From Burkholderia sp. PAMC 26561 (GTDB lineage: Bacteria > Pseudomonadota > Gammaproteobacteria > Burkholderiales > Burkholderiaceae), in contig NZ_CP014306.1 of assembly GCF_001557535.2 (NCBI RefSeq), positions 868,001-932,000 of the forward strand: a DNA stretch of 64,000 bases. The letters are read 5' to 3'. Below, one piece after another: positions 50,182 through 61,041 of this stretch; within the stretch, counting starts at the first letter, position 1, and the number at the start of each line of letters is the position of its first letter. A program made the translations under genes and the position numbers. The notes beneath the pieces are model-generated. The model did no database searches. It saw only the letters and a program-made list of their open reading frames with translations, and was not told where the DNA came from.

Positions 50182-50259
50182 TCACTTCGCCCGTAACACG
50201 ATCCGTGTACGAGACAGATCGTAAGGGGTCAACTCAACCGTTACCTTGTCGCCCGGATC
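50182..50259 (-). pseudogene. infA: infA (translation initiation factor IF-1) C-terminal remnant
   Basis: The 78-nt minus-strand stretch encodes [20 protein letters not shown] followed by VLRAK and a TGA, the C-terminal third of IF-1 (72 residues when complete; [16 protein letters not shown] is nearly invariant). The IF-1 N-terminus (MAKDD...IEMQG, HVVLGHISGKMR) is absent: only 137 nt separate the secY stop from the remnant's stop, and a TGA lies just upstream in the same frame with no start codon of any quality. infA normally lies between secY and rpmJ here, so this is decay in place. A functional IF-1 must be encoded elsewhere (inference). Confidence 0.85.
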
Positions 50260-50318
50260 TGTATCCAGTGACGGCAGAGCTATCCTTCAACTCGTGCCGC
50301 CCCTGACCACGGTCCTTA

Positions 50319-51665
50319 TCAGCGCATCGGGACGTTGCTGCCTTTGAAGTTCGCCTTCTTGAGCAGCGATTCATACTGTTGCGACATGACGTAAGACTGA
50401 ACCTGCGCCATGAAATCCATCGTGACCACCACAATGATCAGCAGTGATGTTCCACCGAAGTAAAACGGTACGTTCCAACGCAGCACCAGGAACTCTGGCA
50501 GCAAGCAAACGAACACGATGTAGATCGCACCAGCCAGCGTCAAACGCGTCAGGATCCGATCGATATACCGCGCCGTCTGGTCGCCCGGACGAATCCCGGG
50601 AACGAATGCACCACTCTTCTTCAGGTTGTCGGCCGTTTCTCTGCTGTTGAACACCAGCGCGGTGTAGAAGAAGCAGAAGAAAACGATCGCCATCGCGTAC
50701 AGCAACACGTACACCGGCTGGCCAGGCTTGAGCGCCTCGGCAACGTTGTGCAGCGTGTTCGCGAACCAGCCGGTCCGCGTACCTGAACTGAACCAGTTCA
50801 GGATAGTTGCCGGGAAGAGGATGATCGACGACGCGAAGATCGGCGGAATCACACCCGACATGTTCAACTTCAGCGGCAAATGCGAAGACTGACCGCCGTA
50901 AATCTTGTTTCCGACCTGACGCTTTGCGTAGTTCACCAGGATCTTGCGCTGGCCGCGTTCGATGAAAACCACCACGAACGTAACCGCCGCAATCAGCACG
51001 ACGATGATGATCGCCGAGATGATACTCATGGAGCCAGTGCGAACCAGCTCAAAGAGACCACCGATTGCGTTCGGGAAACCCGCCGCAATACCGCCGAAAA
51101 TGATGATCGAGATGCCGTTGCCCAGTCCGCGTTCCGTGATCTGCTCACCCAGCCACATCAGGAACATCGTGCCGGTCACCAACGTCACTACCGTCGTCAA
51201 CCGGAACACCATGCCAGGATCGATAACGAGCCCAGCCTGATTTTCCAGCGCCACCGCAATACCAAACGCCTGGAACGTAGCCAGCACAACAGTGAAATAA
51301 CGCGTGTACTGCGTGATCTTCCGTTGTCCTGCCTGCCCTTCTTTCTTCAGCGCTTCCATTTGCGGCGAAACGATCGAGAGCAGCTGCATGATGATCGACG
51401 CCGAGATGTACGGCATGATCCCAAGCGCGAAGATCGTGAACCTGGACAGTGCGCCACCCGAGAACATGTTGAACATGCCAAGGATGCCGCCTGACTGACT
51501 CTGGAAAAGCTTCGCCAGCTGATCCGGGTCGATACCCGGCACCGGAATATGCGCACCGATACGATAGACGATCAGCGCCAGCAGCAAGAACATTGCACGC
51601 CGACGCAAATCGCCGAACTTCGCAGCGCTTCGACCGGATTTTGCGAGACTCGGGCTATTAGCCAA
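50319..51665 (-). CDS. secY: Protein translocase subunit SecY
   Basis: Channel-forming subunit of the Sec translocon, ten membrane helices, 448 residues. [41 protein letters not shown], and [22 protein letters not shown] are family hallmarks. Starts with TTG 51665 (GGAGAAGG nearby). 44 nt after rplO. Confidence 0.97.
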   Translation of the reverse strand: MANSPSLAKSGRSAAKFGDLRRRAMFLLLALIVYRIGAHIPVPGIDPDQLAKLFQSQSGGILGMFNMFSGGALSRFTIFALGIMPYISASIIMQLLSIVSPQMEALKKEGQAGQRKITQYTRYFTVVLATFQAFGIAVALENQAGLVIDPGMVFRLTTVVTLVTGTMFLMWLGEQITERGLGNGISIIIFGGIAAGFPNAIGGLFELVRTGSMSIISAIIIVVLIAAVTFVVVFIERGQRKILVNYAKRQVGNKIYGGQSSHLPLKLNMSGVIPPIFASSIILFPATILNWFSSGTRTGWFANTLHNVAEALKPGQPVYVLLYAMAIVFFCFFYTALVFNSRETADNLKKSGAFVPGIRPGDQTARYIDRILTRLTLAGAIYIVFVCLLPEFLVLRWNVPFYFGGTSLLIIVVVTMDFMAQVQSYVMSQQYESLLKKANFKGSNVPMR

Positions 51666-51709
51666 GAACCTTCTCCGATGCTTTCGCTAACAACGACAAC
51701 ACGCGCACG

Positions 51710-52144
51710 TTACTCAGCGAACGAGCCGCCAGCGGCTTCGATCGCAGCACGAGCACCCTTCGTAGCGGTGAGGCCCTTAACCGTGATCTTGCGCGTCAGT
51801 TCGCCCGTCTTGATGATCTTTGCGCTCGTAATGAGCACGCCGAGCAGACCGGCTTGCTTCAAAGCCAACAAATCGACTTCGTCGACCGGCAGCTTCTCGA
51901 TATCCGACAGGCGCACTTCACCAACGAACTCACGCGTCAGCGAGCTAAAGCCACGCTTCGGCAGACGACGTTGCAAAGGCATCTGGCCGCCTTCGAAGCC
52001 GACTTTATGAAAGCCGCCCGAACGCGATTTCTGACCCTTGTGACCACGACCTGCAGTCTTGCCGAGGCCGGAACCGATACCGCGACCGACGCGACGCTTT
52101 GCGTGCTTCGCGCCTTCTGCCGGCTTGAGGTTATTCAAATCCAT
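51710..52144 (-). CDS. rplO: 50S ribosomal protein L15
   Basis: Late-assembly L15: [20 protein letters not shown] and [20 protein letters not shown] with [10 protein letters not shown]. 144 residues from ATG 52144, which has AAGGAG exactly 6 nt upstream; a TTG six nt earlier would lie in the spacer and is rejected. Confidence 0.97.
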   Translation of the reverse strand: MDLNNLKPAEGAKHAKRRVGRGIGSGLGKTAGRGHKGQKSRSGGFHKVGFEGGQMPLQRRLPKRGFSSLTREFVGEVRLSDIEKLPVDEVDLLALKQAGLLGVLITSAKIIKTGELTRKITVKGLTATKGARAAIEAAGGSFAE

Positions 52145-52173
52145 ATTCAACTCCTTGATCCCTGGTCAGCCGC

Positions 52174-52356
52174 TTAGCTGAGGACTTTGACAAGGTACGA
52201 GACCTTGTTGATCATCCCGCGCACTGCCGGCGTGTCCTGCAGTTCGCTGACCGAGTTGAGTCGGCGCAGGCCCAGACCACGCACCGTTGCACGATGCGTT
52301 TCGCGGGTCCCAATCAGGCTCTTCACGAGCTGAACCTTGACAGTTTTTTCAGACAT
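52174..52356 (-). CDS. rpmD: 50S ribosomal protein L30
   Basis: 60-residue protein [20 protein letters not shown] with [14 protein letters not shown] and [18 protein letters not shown], the L30 pattern. The start was placed at ATG 52356; the upstream frame (MVT) is not conserved. Confidence 0.96.
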   Translation of the reverse strand: MSEKTVKVQLVKSLIGTRETHRATVRGLGLRRLNSVSELQDTPAVRGMINKVSYLVKVLS

Positions 52357-52370
52357 GGTGACCACCTGGC

Positions 52371-52889
52371 TTAGCCCAAAATATCTTCGACGGACTTGCC
52401 GCGCTTCGCCGCGATGTCACCCGGCGTCGACTGCTTGCGCAGGCCGTCGAGTGTTGCACGAACGAGGTTGTACGGATTCGTCGAACCGTGGCTCTTCGCC
52501 ACAACGTTTTGAACGCCCATCACGTCGAACACTGCGCGCATCGGGCCGCCGGCGATAACACCCGTACCGTCCTTGGCCGGAGCCAGGAGAACAGCGGATG
52601 CGCCATGCTTACCGTGCACTTCGTGTTGCAGCGTACCGTTCTTCAACGGCACCTTGAACATGTTGCGGCGTGCTTGTTCCATTGCCTTTTGAACAGCAAC
52701 CGGAACTTCCTTCGCTTTGCCCTTGCCCATGCCGATGCGGCCATCGCCATCGCCAACCACGGTCAGTGCGGCAAAACCGAGAATCCGGCCGCCCTTCACA
52801 ACCTTGGTCACGCGATTGACCGCGATCATTTTTTCACGGAGGCCGTCGTCGCGTTCTTCAGCCTTCACATTCGCTTGCATCTTTGCCAT
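52371..52889 (-). CDS. rpsE: 30S ribosomal protein S5
   Basis: Fidelity-related small-subunit protein: [43 protein letters not shown]-type region [20 protein letters not shown] and [15 protein letters not shown]. 172 residues. Confidence 0.98.
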   Translation of the reverse strand: MAKMQANVKAEERDDGLREKMIAVNRVTKVVKGGRILGFAALTVVGDGDGRIGMGKGKAKEVPVAVQKAMEQARRNMFKVPLKNGTLQHEVHGKHGASAVLLAPAKDGTGVIAGGPMRAVFDVMGVQNVVAKSHGSTNPYNLVRATLDGLRKQSTPGDIAAKRGKSVEDILG

Positions 52890-52903
52890 GACGAATTCTT
52901 CCC

Positions 52904-53269
52904 TTAGAACTTGAGTCCGGCTTCGCGTGCCGCATCAGCCAGCGCTTTCACGCGGCCGTGGTAACGGAAACCTGAACGGTCGAAGGCGACGGATTCGACG
53001 CCGGCAGCCTTGGCTTTTTCAGCAATACGCTTACCGACAGCGATCGCAGCGTTGACGTTGCCGCCCTTACCGGTCTTGTCGGCCAGTTCGGCACGCACTT
53101 CAGCTTCGAGCGTCGACGCGCTTGCCAGCACCTTGGTGCCGCATGCCGAGAACACTTGCGCATAGATATGCGTGTTCGTGCGATGCACAGCCAGACGTGC
53201 GACCTGCAGCTCAGCGATCTTGACGCGCGTCTGTTTAGCGCGGCGCAGGCGAGATTGAGTCTTATCCAT
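52904..53269 (-). CDS. rplR: 50S ribosomal protein L18
   Basis: 5S rRNA-binding protein of 121 residues: [33 protein letters not shown], and the C-terminus [25 protein letters not shown]. Position in the spc order rplF-rplR-rpsE is normal. Confidence 0.98.
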   Translation of the reverse strand: MDKTQSRLRRAKQTRVKIAELQVARLAVHRTNTHIYAQVFSACGTKVLASASTLEAEVRAELADKTGKGGNVNAAIAVGKRIAEKAKAAGVESVAFDRSGFRYHGRVKALADAAREAGLKF

Positions 53270-53281
53270 GATTGCGCACCC

Positions 53282-53815
53282 TTACTTCTTCTTCGTTTCT
53301 TTGAGGATGACGACTTCGCCGAAGTAGCGCACGCCCTTGCCCTTGTAGGGCTCCGGCGGACGGTAACCGCGAACTTCCGCAGCGACCTGGCCAACTTTCT
53401 GCTTGTCGATCCCCTTGATCACGATTTCGGTTTGCGTCGGGGTTTCAACCTTGATGCCTTCCGGCATCGCGTGCACCACGGGGTGCGAGAAACCCAGCGA
53501 CAGATTCAGCTTGTCGCCCTGCGCCTGCGCGCGATAACCAACGCCAACCAGCGTCAGCTTGCGCTCGAAACCCTTCGTAACGCCATTCACCATGTTCGCC
53601 ACGAGGGCGCGCATCGTGCCCGACATCGCATTCGCTTCACGGCTTTCATCAGCCGGGGCGAAGTTGAGCGTGCCGTTGTCGTTTGCTACCGTAACAAGCG
53701 GGTTGGCCGCTTGCGTAATCGTACCCAGCGGGCCCTTCACGGTGATTGCTTCGCCGCTGAAGGCCACTTCCGCGCCTTGCGGCAGCGTAATCGGGCTTTT
53801 ACCTACTCGAGACAT
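53282..53815 (-). CDS. rplF: 50S ribosomal protein L6
   Basis: L6 with two related folds: [68 protein letters not shown]. 177 residues. Located between rpsH and rplR. Confidence 0.98.
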   Translation of the reverse strand: MSRVGKSPITLPQGAEVAFSGEAITVKGPLGTITQAANPLVTVANDNGTLNFAPADESREANAMSGTMRALVANMVNGVTKGFERKLTLVGVGYRAQAQGDKLNLSLGFSHPVVHAMPEGIKVETPTQTEIVIKGIDKQKVGQVAAEVRGYRPPEPYKGKGVRYFGEVVILKETKKK

Positions 53816-53834
53816 GTTTCTTCTCCTTTTCGGC

Positions 53835-54230
53835 TTAAGCGACGTAGCAGAGGACTTCGCCGCCGACGCCGGTCTGGCGCGCCTTGCGGTCGGTCATCAC
53901 ACCCTGGGGCGTCGACACGATTGCAACGCCGAGACCGTTCATCACAACCGGAATGTCGTTACGACCGCGATACACACGCAGACCAGGCTTCGAGACGCGT
54001 TCAATGCGCTCGATAACCGGACGGCCGGCGTAGTACTTCAACGCGATATTCAATTCCGACTTCGCACCTTCAGACTTCACTGCGAAATCGTCGATATAAC
54101 CTTCGTCCTTCAAAACCTGCGCAATCGCAACCTTGACTTTCGACGAGGGCATTGTCACCGACACTTTCTCAACCATCTGCGCATTGCGGATGCGAGTCAG
54201 CATATCGGCGATAGGATCACTCATGCTCAT
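53835..54230 (-). CDS. rpsH: 30S ribosomal protein S8
   Basis: Central-domain 16S rRNA binder; in E. coli also the spc operon repressor. [55 protein letters not shown]. 131 residues from the first of two ATGs (54230; alternative 54224). Confidence 0.98.
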   Translation of the reverse strand: MSMSDPIADMLTRIRNAQMVEKVSVTMPSSKVKVAIAQVLKDEGYIDDFAVKSEGAKSELNIALKYYAGRPVIERIERVSKPGLRVYRGRNDIPVVMNGLGVAIVSTPQGVMTDRKARQTGVGGEVLCYVA

Positions 54231-54244
54231 TTACGTATCTCCTA

Positions 54245-54550
54245 TTACCAGCTCGCCTTGGTCAGGCCAGGGATTTCGCCGCGGAAAGCGATTTCGCGAA
54301 TCTTGCTGCGTGCCAATCCGAATTTGCGGAACGTACCACGCGGACGACCCGTGATCGCGCAGCGGTTACGCTTGCGAGTGGGGTTCGAGTTGCGGGGCAG
54401 TTGCTGCAGTTCGAGACGAGCGGCATAACGCTCTTCGTCCGACTTGCTCGCGTCATCGATGACCGCCTTCAGCGCAGTACGCTTGGGAGCGTACTTTGCA
54501 GCAAGGCGTGCACGCTTCTTTTCACGTTCGATCAGTGCCAGTTTAGCCAC
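54245..54550 (-). CDS. rpsN: 30S ribosomal protein S14
   Basis: 101-residue S14 of the zinc-free type: [40 protein letters not shown] and [27 protein letters not shown] at the end. The start codon is GTG 54550 with GAGG upstream; no ATG fits. Confidence 0.97.
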   Translation of the reverse strand: MAKLALIEREKKRARLAAKYAPKRTALKAVIDDASKSDEERYAARLELQQLPRNSNPTRKRNRCAITGRPRGTFRKFGLARSKIREIAFRGEIPGLTKASW

Positions 54551-54557
54551 GGTAACC

Positions 54558-55097
54558 TCAGTTTCTGAACGGGAACTTGAAGCTGGCGAGCAGTGCCTTC
54601 GCTTCATCGTCAGTCTTCGCGGTCGTCGTGATGCTGATGTTCAGCCCACGAAGCGCGTCGATCTTGTCGTAATCGATCTCGGGGAAAATGATCTGCTCTT
54701 TCACACCGATGTTGTAGTTGCCGCGACCGTCGAACGCACGACCCGATACACCGCGGAAGTCACGAACCCGGGGGAGCGCAACCGTCACGAAACGATCGAG
54801 AAATTCGTACATGGCCTGGCCGCGCAGCGTAACCATCGCGCCGATCGGGTAGCCCTGACGAATCTTGAAGCCAGCGATTGCCTTGCGTGCCTTCGTGATA
54901 ACCGGCTTCTGGCCAGCAATCTTCGTCAGGTCGCCAACGGCGTTTTCGATGATCTTCTTGTCGGCGACGGCTTCGCCAAGACCCATGTTCAGGGTGATCT
55001 TGGTGATGCGCGGCACTTCCATGATGGACTTGTAGCCGAACTTCTCAACGAGGCCGGGTACAACCTTCTCTTTATAAAATTCTTGCAGACGTGCCAT
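54558..55097 (-). CDS. rplE: 50S ribosomal protein L5
   Basis: 5S rRNA and P-site tRNA contact protein: [74 protein letters not shown]. 179 residues. In E. coli its start region is the S8 repressor target. Confidence 0.98.
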   Translation of the reverse strand: MARLQEFYKEKVVPGLVEKFGYKSIMEVPRITKITLNMGLGEAVADKKIIENAVGDLTKIAGQKPVITKARKAIAGFKIRQGYPIGAMVTLRGQAMYEFLDRFVTVALPRVRDFRGVSGRAFDGRGNYNIGVKEQIIFPEIDYDKIDALRGLNISITTTAKTDDEAKALLASFKFPFRN

Positions 55098-55110
55098 TTT
55101 TTACTCCGCG

Positions 55111-55419
55111 TCAGACGCTAAGCGTGGCACCGGTCGACTTCAAGAAGCGAACCTTCTTGTCGCCTTCGACCTTGATGCCCACACGTGACGCCTTGCCATT
55201 CGCGTCGACCAATGCGACGTTCGAAATATGCAGCGGCATCGTCTTGGCTTCTACGCCGCCCGTCGTACCCTTCATCGGGTTCGGCTTGACATGCTTCTTG
55301 ACGAGATTGATACCCTCGACCGTCACACGTTCTTCGCCAACGGACAGCACGACGCCGCGCTTGCCTTTATCTTTGCCAGCGGTAACGATAACTTCGTCAC
55401 CTTTGCGAATCTTATTCAT
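55111..55419 (-). CDS. rplX: 50S ribosomal protein L24
   Basis: Assembly-initiating KOW-domain protein: [24 protein letters not shown] and [20 protein letters not shown]. 102 residues; 9 nt after rplN. Confidence 0.97.
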   Translation of the reverse strand: MNKIRKGDEVIVTAGKDKGKRGVVLSVGEERVTVEGINLVKKHVKPNPMKGTTGGVEAKTMPLHISNVALVDANGKASRVGIKVEGDKKVRFLKSTGATLSV

Positions 55420-55428
55420 CGCGACTCC

Positions 55429-55797
55429 TTACAGCACTTCCGGCGCGAGCGAAACGATCTTCATAAATCGTTCACTACGCAATTCACGCGTAACCGGTCC
55501 GAAAATACGCGTACCGATAGGCTCGAGCTTGGCATTCAAAAGTACGGCGGCATTACCGTCGAACTTGATCAGCGAGCCGTCCTGGCGGCGCACGCCCTTG
55601 GCCGTACGAACGACCACGGCGTTGTAGATTTCGCCCTTCTTCACGCGTCCGCGCGGCGTTGCTTCCTTGACGGTCACCTTGATGATGTCGCCAATGCTAG
55701 CGTAACGACGCTTCGAGCCGCCGAGCACCTTGATGCACATCACTTCACGTGCACCCGTGTTGTCGGCAACTTCAAGCCGAGTTTCGGTCTGAATCAT
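55429..55797 (-). CDS. rplN: 50S ribosomal protein L14
   Basis: L14, contacts 16S rRNA in bridge B8: [68 protein letters not shown]. 122 residues. First gene of the spc part, preceded by a 289-bp gap with its own promoter. Confidence 0.98.
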   Translation of the reverse strand: MIQTETRLEVADNTGAREVMCIKVLGGSKRRYASIGDIIKVTVKEATPRGRVKKGEIYNAVVVRTAKGVRRQDGSLIKFDGNAAVLLNAKLEPIGTRIFGPVTRELRSERFMKIVSLAPEVL

Positions 55798-56009
55798 GGT
55801 TTATCTTTCCCAACTTAATCCAGTTACGCCACCATGGCGCACCCGGTCAGTCTTGGTCCCGTCAGCCTGGTGGCTGCTTGGGTTAGAACAGGCAGCGAGG
55901 GCAGACGAAACCCGCCATCGCAATCCGGTGAATCTGTCAGCACAAGCTTGGCGCCTGCACCGGCTTCCCCCACCAACTTCGCCCGCGATGGGGCTCCCAC
56001 AAAGAGGGA

Positions 56010-56045
56010 AGACCGAAATTATAACGCATAATTTCGGTCTGGCAA
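56010..56045 (-). promoter_or_regulatory. spc promoter (rplN) embedded in a perfect palindrome
   Basis: On the minus strand TTGCCA (56040-56045) and TATAAT (56018-56023) are 16 nt apart, giving a start near 56011 and a 210-nt leader for rplN. The -10 lies inside a 13-bp perfect inverted repeat (AGACCGAAATTAT, 5-nt spacer, ATAATTTCGGTCT; 56010-56040). The rest of the 289-bp rplN-rpsQ gap holds no open frame I can support. Confidence 0.65.
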
Positions 56046-56086
56046 GCGAAAGTTACTGCGACACTTCTTTGTTGCGGTTTTGCTGC

Positions 56087-56359
56087 TTAGATGACGCGTG
56101 CTGCTTCCAGCAATTTCGACACAACCCAGGCTTTCGTCTTGGAAATCGGACGGGTCTCCTGGATTTCAACGAGATCACCTTCGTTGTACGTGTTCGCGTC
56201 GTCGTGAGCGTGGTACTTCTTCGACCGCACGACGTACTTGCCGTAGATCGGGTGCTTTACGCGATGCTCGACCAGCACGGTGACCGTCTTTTCCATCTTG
56301 TTGCTGACGACCTTGCCGACCAGCGTCCGCTTGAGCGAGGTTTTTACGCTATCGTTCAT
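56087..56359 (-). CDS. rpsQ: 30S ribosomal protein S17
   Basis: OB-fold 16S rRNA binder, 90 residues: [59 protein letters not shown]. Last gene of the S10 part; ATGA overlap with the rpmC stop. Confidence 0.97.
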   Translation of the reverse strand: MNDSVKTSLKRTLVGKVVSNKMEKTVTVLVEHRVKHPIYGKYVVRSKKYHAHDDANTYNEGDLVEIQETRPISKTKAWVVSKLLEAARVI

Positions 56360-56550
56360 TTCTGGTTCGCCTTCTCAGTCAGGACGGTCCGCACACGAGC
56401 GATATCGCGACGAACCTTCTTCAATTGACTGTTGTTGGTCAATTGCTGGGTCGCGAGTTGCATGCGCAGGCCGAATTGCGCCTTCAGCAGGTCCGTCAGC
56501 TCTTGATTGAGAGCGGCCTGGTCTTTCTGGTGAAGTTCGGAAGCCTTCAT
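56356..56550 (-). CDS. rpmC: 50S ribosomal protein L29
   Basis: 64-residue helical protein at the tunnel exit: [31 protein letters not shown] and [15 protein letters not shown]. Two adjacent ATGs exist; the second (56550) has the better spacing to AAGGAG. Confidence 0.96.
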   Translation of the reverse strand: MKASELHQKDQAALNQELTDLLKAQFGLRMQLATQQLTNNSQLKKVRRDIARVRTVLTEKANQK

Positions 56551-56559
56551 CATTGCTCC

Positions 56560-56976
56560 TTAGGCGCCGAGCTGGCGTGAAACGAAGTACGTCTTCAGCG
56601 GCAGCTTTGCTGCAGCCAGACGGAACGCTTCACGTGCCAACTCTTCAGTAACACCGTCCATTTCATACAACATCTTGCCCGGTTGAATCTCTGCGACGTA
56701 GTACTCAGGGTTACCTTTACCGTTACCCATCCGTACTTCAGCCGGCTTTTGCGAAATCGGCTTGTCCGGGAAAATGCGGATCCAGATACGGCCGCCACGT
56801 TTAATGTGACGCGTCATTGCACGACGCGCCGCTTCGATTTGGCGCGCGGTCAAACGGCCGCGACCGATAGCTTTCAGACCATATTCACCGAACGACACTG
56901 CGTTGCCGCGCGTCGCCTTGCCGGTGTTACGACCCTTCTGCTCTTTGCGATACTTTCTGCGTTTCGGTTGCAGCAT
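56560..56976 (-). CDS. rplP: 50S ribosomal protein L16
   Basis: Peptidyl-transferase-proximal protein: [45 protein letters not shown] and [20 protein letters not shown]. 138 residues, immediately after rpsC. Confidence 0.98.
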   Translation of the reverse strand: MLQPKRRKYRKEQKGRNTGKATRGNAVSFGEYGLKAIGRGRLTARQIEAARRAMTRHIKRGGRIWIRIFPDKPISQKPAEVRMGNGKGNPEYYVAEIQPGKMLYEMDGVTEELAREAFRLAAAKLPLKTYFVSRQLGA

Positions 56977-56978
56977 CG

Positions 56979-57797
56979 TTATTCTCCAGTCTTCCCGTCG
57001 CCGCCGGCACCGCCAGCACGACGGGGAGCGCCTGCGCCACGGCGCGCACCTGCGTTTGCCGGACCACCACCTTCACCGTCACGACGCGGACGGCGATCGC
57101 CACCCGGACGTGCGTTGCGGCGCGGACGCTTGTCTTCGGCTACTTCTTCGACCACCGGTGCGTCATTGCGGCCCAGCGTGTCGCCCTTGTAGACCCACAC
57201 CTTGACGCCGATGATGCCGTAGGTCGTCTTCGCTTCCGAAGTTGCGTAGTCGATATCTGCGCGCAGCGTGTGAAGCGGAACGCGACCTTCGCGATACCAC
57301 TCCGTACGAGCGATTTCGATACCGTTAAGACGGCCTGCGCTCATGATCTTGATGCCCTGGGCACCCAGACGCATGGCGTTTTGCATCGCACGCTTCATCG
57401 CGCGGCGGAACATGATCCGGCGCTCGAGTTGTTGCGTGATCGAATCAGCGATCAACTGTGCGTCGGTTTCCGGCTTGCGGATTTCTTCGATGTTGACGTG
57501 GACCGGAACACCCATGCGGCGTTGCAGTTCCGACTTCAACAGTTCGATATCCTCACCCTTCTTGCCGATCACAACGCCCGGACGCGAGCTGTAAATCGTG
57601 ATACGTGCGTTCTTCGCCGGACGCTCGATGACCACCCGACCAACCGAAGCGTTCTTCAGCTTCTTCTTCAGGTATTCACGAACACCGATGTCTTCCTGCA
57701 GCATCGACGCGAAATTGGTGTTGTTCGCGTACCAACGCGACGCCCAATTTCGGCTGACAGCCAGACGGAAGCCTGTCGGATGAATTTTTTGTCCCAT
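56979..57797 (-). CDS. rpsC: 30S ribosomal protein S3
   Basis: mRNA-entry helicase-like small-subunit protein with KH domain: [60 protein letters not shown]. 272 residues; the C-terminal tail is Arg/Gly/Ala-rich and typical of betaproteobacteria. Confidence 0.98.
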   Translation of the reverse strand: MGQKIHPTGFRLAVSRNWASRWYANNTNFASMLQEDIGVREYLKKKLKNASVGRVVIERPAKNARITIYSSRPGVVIGKKGEDIELLKSELQRRMGVPVHVNIEEIRKPETDAQLIADSITQQLERRIMFRRAMKRAMQNAMRLGAQGIKIMSAGRLNGIEIARTEWYREGRVPLHTLRADIDYATSEAKTTYGIIGVKVWVYKGDTLGRNDAPVVEEVAEDKRPRRNARPGGDRRPRRDGEGGGPANAGARRGAGAPRRAGGAGGDGKTGE

Positions 57798-57808
57798 CGT
57801 ATGGCTCC

Positions 57809-58138
57809 TTAATTCCCGACCGTCACAGTGATGTGACAGGATTGCTTCTCGATGCGGTTACCACGGCCTTTTGCGCGCGCGGTAAAACGCTTCAGGGAAG
57901 CGGCCTTGTCGACCATGATGCTCGTTACCTTGAGCTCGTCGATGTCGGCGCCTTCGTTGTGTTCCGCATTCGCGATCGCAGACAACACGACCTTCTTGAC
58001 AATACCCGCCGCCTTCTTCGGCGAGAACGTCAGAACGTTCAGCGCCTTGTCGACCGGCAAACCACGGATCTGGTCAGCCACAAGACGCGTTTTCTGCGCC
58101 GAGATGCGGGCACCGCGATGAATAGCTTTTACTTCCAT
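57809..58138 (-). CDS. rplV: 50S ribosomal protein L22
   Basis: Tunnel-lining protein: [47 protein letters not shown] and [20 protein letters not shown]. 109 residues. Confidence 0.98.
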   Translation of the reverse strand: MEVKAIHRGARISAQKTRLVADQIRGLPVDKALNVLTFSPKKAAGIVKKVVLSAIANAEHNEGADIDELKVTSIMVDKAASLKRFTARAKGRGNRIEKQSCHITVTVGN

Positions 58139-58150
58139 CTTGATAGCCCC

Positions 58151-58426
58151 TTATTTCTTGGCCTTCTTGTCGGCTGCATGACCCTTGAACGTACGGGTCA
58201 ATGCGAACTCGCCAAGTTTGTGGCCGACCATGTTTTCCGAAACATAAACCGGGACGTGTTGACGGCCGTTATGAACGGCGATCGTCAGACCGATGAAGTC
58301 CGGCAGGATCGTCGAACGACGCGACCAGGTCTTGATCGGTTTCTTGTCACGCGCAGCTGCGGCAGCCTCAACCTTCTTCAGCAAATGAGCGTCGCAGAAC
58401 GGACCTTTTTTAACAGAACGTGCCAT
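58151..58426 (-). CDS. rpsS: 30S ribosomal protein S19
   Basis: Head protein, 91 residues: [52 protein letters not shown]. Confidence 0.98.
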   Translation of the reverse strand: MARSVKKGPFCDAHLLKKVEAAAAARDKKPIKTWSRRSTILPDFIGLTIAVHNGRQHVPVYVSENMVGHKLGEFALTRTFKGHAADKKAKK

Positions 58427-58436
58427 TGCTTACTCC

Positions 58437-59264
58437 TTAGCGCTTGTGACGGCGCTGAACGATCATCGTCGTCGTGCGCTTGTTGCTGCGGGTGCGATAG
58501 CCCTTAGCCGGGGTTCCCCACGGGCTGACCGGATCGCGACCTGCTGCCGTCTTACCTTCACCACCACCGTGCGGGTGATCGACCGGGTTCATTGCAACGC
58601 CACGCACCGTCGGGCGGATACCGCGCCAGCGGTTAGCACCGGCCTTACCGATTTGACGGAGGCTGTGCTCTTCGTTGCCAACTTCACCAATCGTCGCGCG
58701 GCACTCGATGTGCACACGGCGAATTTCACCCGAACGCAGGCGAACCTGAGCGTACGTGCCTTCACGAGCCAGCAGCATTGCCGACGTACCAGCCGAACGC
58801 GCCATTTGCGCACCCTTGCCCGGCAGCATCTCGATGCAGTGAATCGTCGTACCGACCGGAATGTTGCGGATCGGCAGGGTGTTACCCGAGCGGATCGGCG
58901 CTTCCGAACCAGACATCAACGATTGACCCACCGTCGCACCCTTCGGAGCGATGATGTACTTGCGCTCGCCGTCTGCGTACAGAACCAGCGCGATGTTCGC
59001 GCTACGGTTCGGATCGTACTCAAGACGTTCGATCTTTGCCGGAATTCCGTCCTTGTTGCGACGGAAATCGACCATACGGTAGTGTTGCTTGTGACCGCCA
59101 CCCTTGTGACGCGTCGTGATGCGACCGGAGTTGTTCCGGCCGGCGGTCACGGACTGTGCGTCGAGCAGCGCTGCATGCGGCTTGCCCTTGTACAGGTCCT
59201 TGTTGACCACCTTGACCATCGCGCGGCGACCCGGCGAAGTCGGCTTAACTTTTACGATTGCCAT
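58437..59264 (-). CDS. rplB: 50S ribosomal protein L2
   Basis: Peptidyl-transferase centre-proximal protein: [41 protein letters not shown] block ([20 protein letters not shown]) and [18 protein letters not shown]. 275 residues. Confidence 0.98.
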   Translation of the reverse strand: MAIVKVKPTSPGRRAMVKVVNKDLYKGKPHAALLDAQSVTAGRNNSGRITTRHKGGGHKQHYRMVDFRRNKDGIPAKIERLEYDPNRSANIALVLYADGERKYIIAPKGATVGQSLMSGSEAPIRSGNTLPIRNIPVGTTIHCIEMLPGKGAQMARSAGTSAMLLAREGTYAQVRLRSGEIRRVHIECRATIGEVGNEEHSLRQIGKAGANRWRGIRPTVRGVAMNPVDHPHGGGEGKTAAGRDPVSPWGTPAKGYRTRSNKRTTTMIVQRRHKR

Positions 59265-59266
59265 GA

Positions 59267-59581
59267 TTACTTGGCCTCCGCTTCAAAGTTGATTTCCTGG
59301 CCGGGCTTCAGGCAGACATACGCCTTCTTCACGTCTTTGCGCTTGCCCATGAAGCGGCTAAAGCGCTTGGCTTTACCCTTCGTGACCAGCACGTTGACGG
59401 AATTGACTTCTACCTTGAACAGCAGCTCGACAGCAGCCTTCACTTCCTGCTTCGTGGCATCGGGCGCGACTTCGAACACAACTTGCTCGTTCTTGTCGGC
59501 CACCAGCGTCGCCTTTTCGGAGATCACCGGCGCGAGCAGGACCTGCATCAAACGATGATCGTTCTTGCGAATCTCGCTCAT
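59267..59581 (-). CDS. rplW: 50S ribosomal protein L23
   Basis: Exit-site protein that docks trigger factor and [31 protein letters not shown] and [26 protein letters not shown]. 104 residues; ATGA overlap with rplD. Confidence 0.98.
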   Translation of the reverse strand: MSEIRKNDHRLMQVLLAPVISEKATLVADKNEQVVFEVAPDATKQEVKAAVELLFKVEVNSVNVLVTKGKAKRFSRFMGKRKDVKKAYVCLKPGQEINFEAEAK

Positions 59582-60198
59582 GACAGCAACTCCTCGATCT
59601 GGGCGACCGCAGCCTTCGTAATCAGGATCTTCTTGAAGTAGATCAACGAGAGCGGGTCGGCGTAACGCGGCTCGACAACGGCCACGTGGGCCAGATTGCG
59701 CGACGCGAGGTACAGGTTTTCGTCGACCGTGTCAGTGATGACCAGAACCGATTCCAGACCCATTGCCTTGAATTTTTCGGCCAGCAGCTTGGTCTTCGGC
59801 GCTTCGAGCGTGAGCTCGTCGACTACCGAGATACGGCCTTCACGGGCCAGCTGCGAGAAGATCGAGCAGAGACCTGCGCGATGCATCTTCTTGTTGACCT
59901 TGTGCGAAAAGTTCTCTTCCGGCGAATTCGGGAAGATACGGCCACCGCCGCGCCACAACGGGCTCGACGACATACCGGCACGAGCGCGGCCCGTACCCTT
60001 TTGGCGCCACGGCTTCTTGGTCGTGTGCTTGACTTGCTCACGATCCTTCTGCGCGCGGTTACCGCTACGTGCGTTGGCTTGATAGGCCGTGACGACCTGA
60101 TGGATCAGCGCTTCGTTGTAATCGCGACCGAACACGACGTCCGATGCGTTCACACCCGTGCCTTCCTGACCATTGGCGTTCAGGAGCTTAAGTTCCAT
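59578..60198 (-). CDS. rplD: 50S ribosomal protein L4
   Basis: Tunnel protein; in E. coli represses the S10 operon. [47 protein letters not shown] and [20 protein letters not shown]. 206 residues. TAATG overlap with rplC. Confidence 0.98.
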   Translation of the reverse strand: MELKLLNANGQEGTGVNASDVVFGRDYNEALIHQVVTAYQANARSGNRAQKDREQVKHTTKKPWRQKGTGRARAGMSSSPLWRGGGRIFPNSPEENFSHKVNKKMHRAGLCSIFSQLAREGRISVVDELTLEAPKTKLLAEKFKAMGLESVLVITDTVDENLYLASRNLAHVAVVEPRYADPLSLIYFKKILITKAAVAQIEELLS

Positions 60199-60857
60199 TA
60201 TTTCGCTCCTTTCACAGCGCGCGTCTTGACTGCCGGCGTCACGAAAACCTTGCCGCCCTTGGCGCCAGGAACGGCGCCGCGAACCAGCAACAGATTGCGG
60301 TCAGCGTCAATGCGAGCGATCACGAGGTTTTGCACCGTAACCGTTTCGTCGCCCATGTGACCCGTCATGCGCTTACCCGGGAAAACACGACCCGGATCCT
60401 GCGCCATACCGATCGAACCAGGGACGTTGTGCGAACGCGAGTTACCGTGCGATGCGCGACCCGAAGCAAAGTTGTGACGCTTGATGGTACCGGCGTAGCC
60501 CTTACCGATCGACACGCCTTGCACGTCGACTTTCTGACCCACTTCGAAAATGTCCGTACCGATCACGGTACCGTTCGACAACTCGGCAGCCTTTGTGGAA
60601 TCGATTTGGAATTCTTTGAGGACTTCACCAGCTTGTACGCCGGCTTTGGCAAGGTGACCTGCCAGCGGCTTCGTCACGCGCGATGCGCGGCGAGTACCGA
60701 ATGCAACTTGAACGGCGATGTAACCATCCGTTTCTACAGACTTGATCTGCGTCACTCGGTTGTCCGACACGTCCAGTACGGTGACGGGAATCGAATCCCC
60801 TTCAGGCGTAAAGATACGGGTCATGCCAACCTTGCGACCTACGAGTCCAAGGCTCAT
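60198..60857 (-). CDS. rplC: 50S ribosomal protein L3
   Basis: Early-assembly L3: [48 protein letters not shown] and [18 protein letters not shown]. 219 residues from ATG 60857; an in-frame upstream start (60875) is not conserved. Has its own candidate promoter in the 184-bp gap after rpsJ. Confidence 0.97.
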   Translation of the reverse strand: MSLGLVGRKVGMTRIFTPEGDSIPVTVLDVSDNRVTQIKSVETDGYIAVQVAFGTRRASRVTKPLAGHLAKAGVQAGEVLKEFQIDSTKAAELSNGTVIGTDIFEVGQKVDVQGVSIGKGYAGTIKRHNFASGRASHGNSRSHNVPGSIGMAQDPGRVFPGKRMTGHMGDETVTVQNLVIARIDADRNLLLVRGAVPGAKGGKVFVTPAVKTRAVKGAK

Positions 60858-60952
60858 CGTTTTCTCCATTCCCAACTGCGATTGGTCGGGGCTGATTTAC
60901 AAAATGCCGGTCAATTCATGAGAATCGCACCGACTTTTTTGCGCAAATGCGC

Positions 60953-60993
60953 GAAAAGCCTTGGAGTATAACAAGGCTTTTCGTTTTCCGCAA
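60953..60993 (-). promoter_or_regulatory. Candidate rplC promoter inside a palindrome
   Basis: TTGCGG (60988-60993) and TATACT (60965-60970), 17 nt apart on the minus strand, give a start near 60958 and a leader of about 100 nt. The -10 occupies the loop of an 11-bp perfect stem GAAAAGCCTTG/CAAGGCTTTTC (60953-60963 with 60972-60982). The stem may also end transcripts coming from tuf-rpsJ, although no U-run follows it. Confidence 0.5.
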
Positions 60994-61041
60994 GCAATCA
61001 AAGACTTAGCGCCACTCCTCGCGAGAGCGGCGCGGTGAAAC

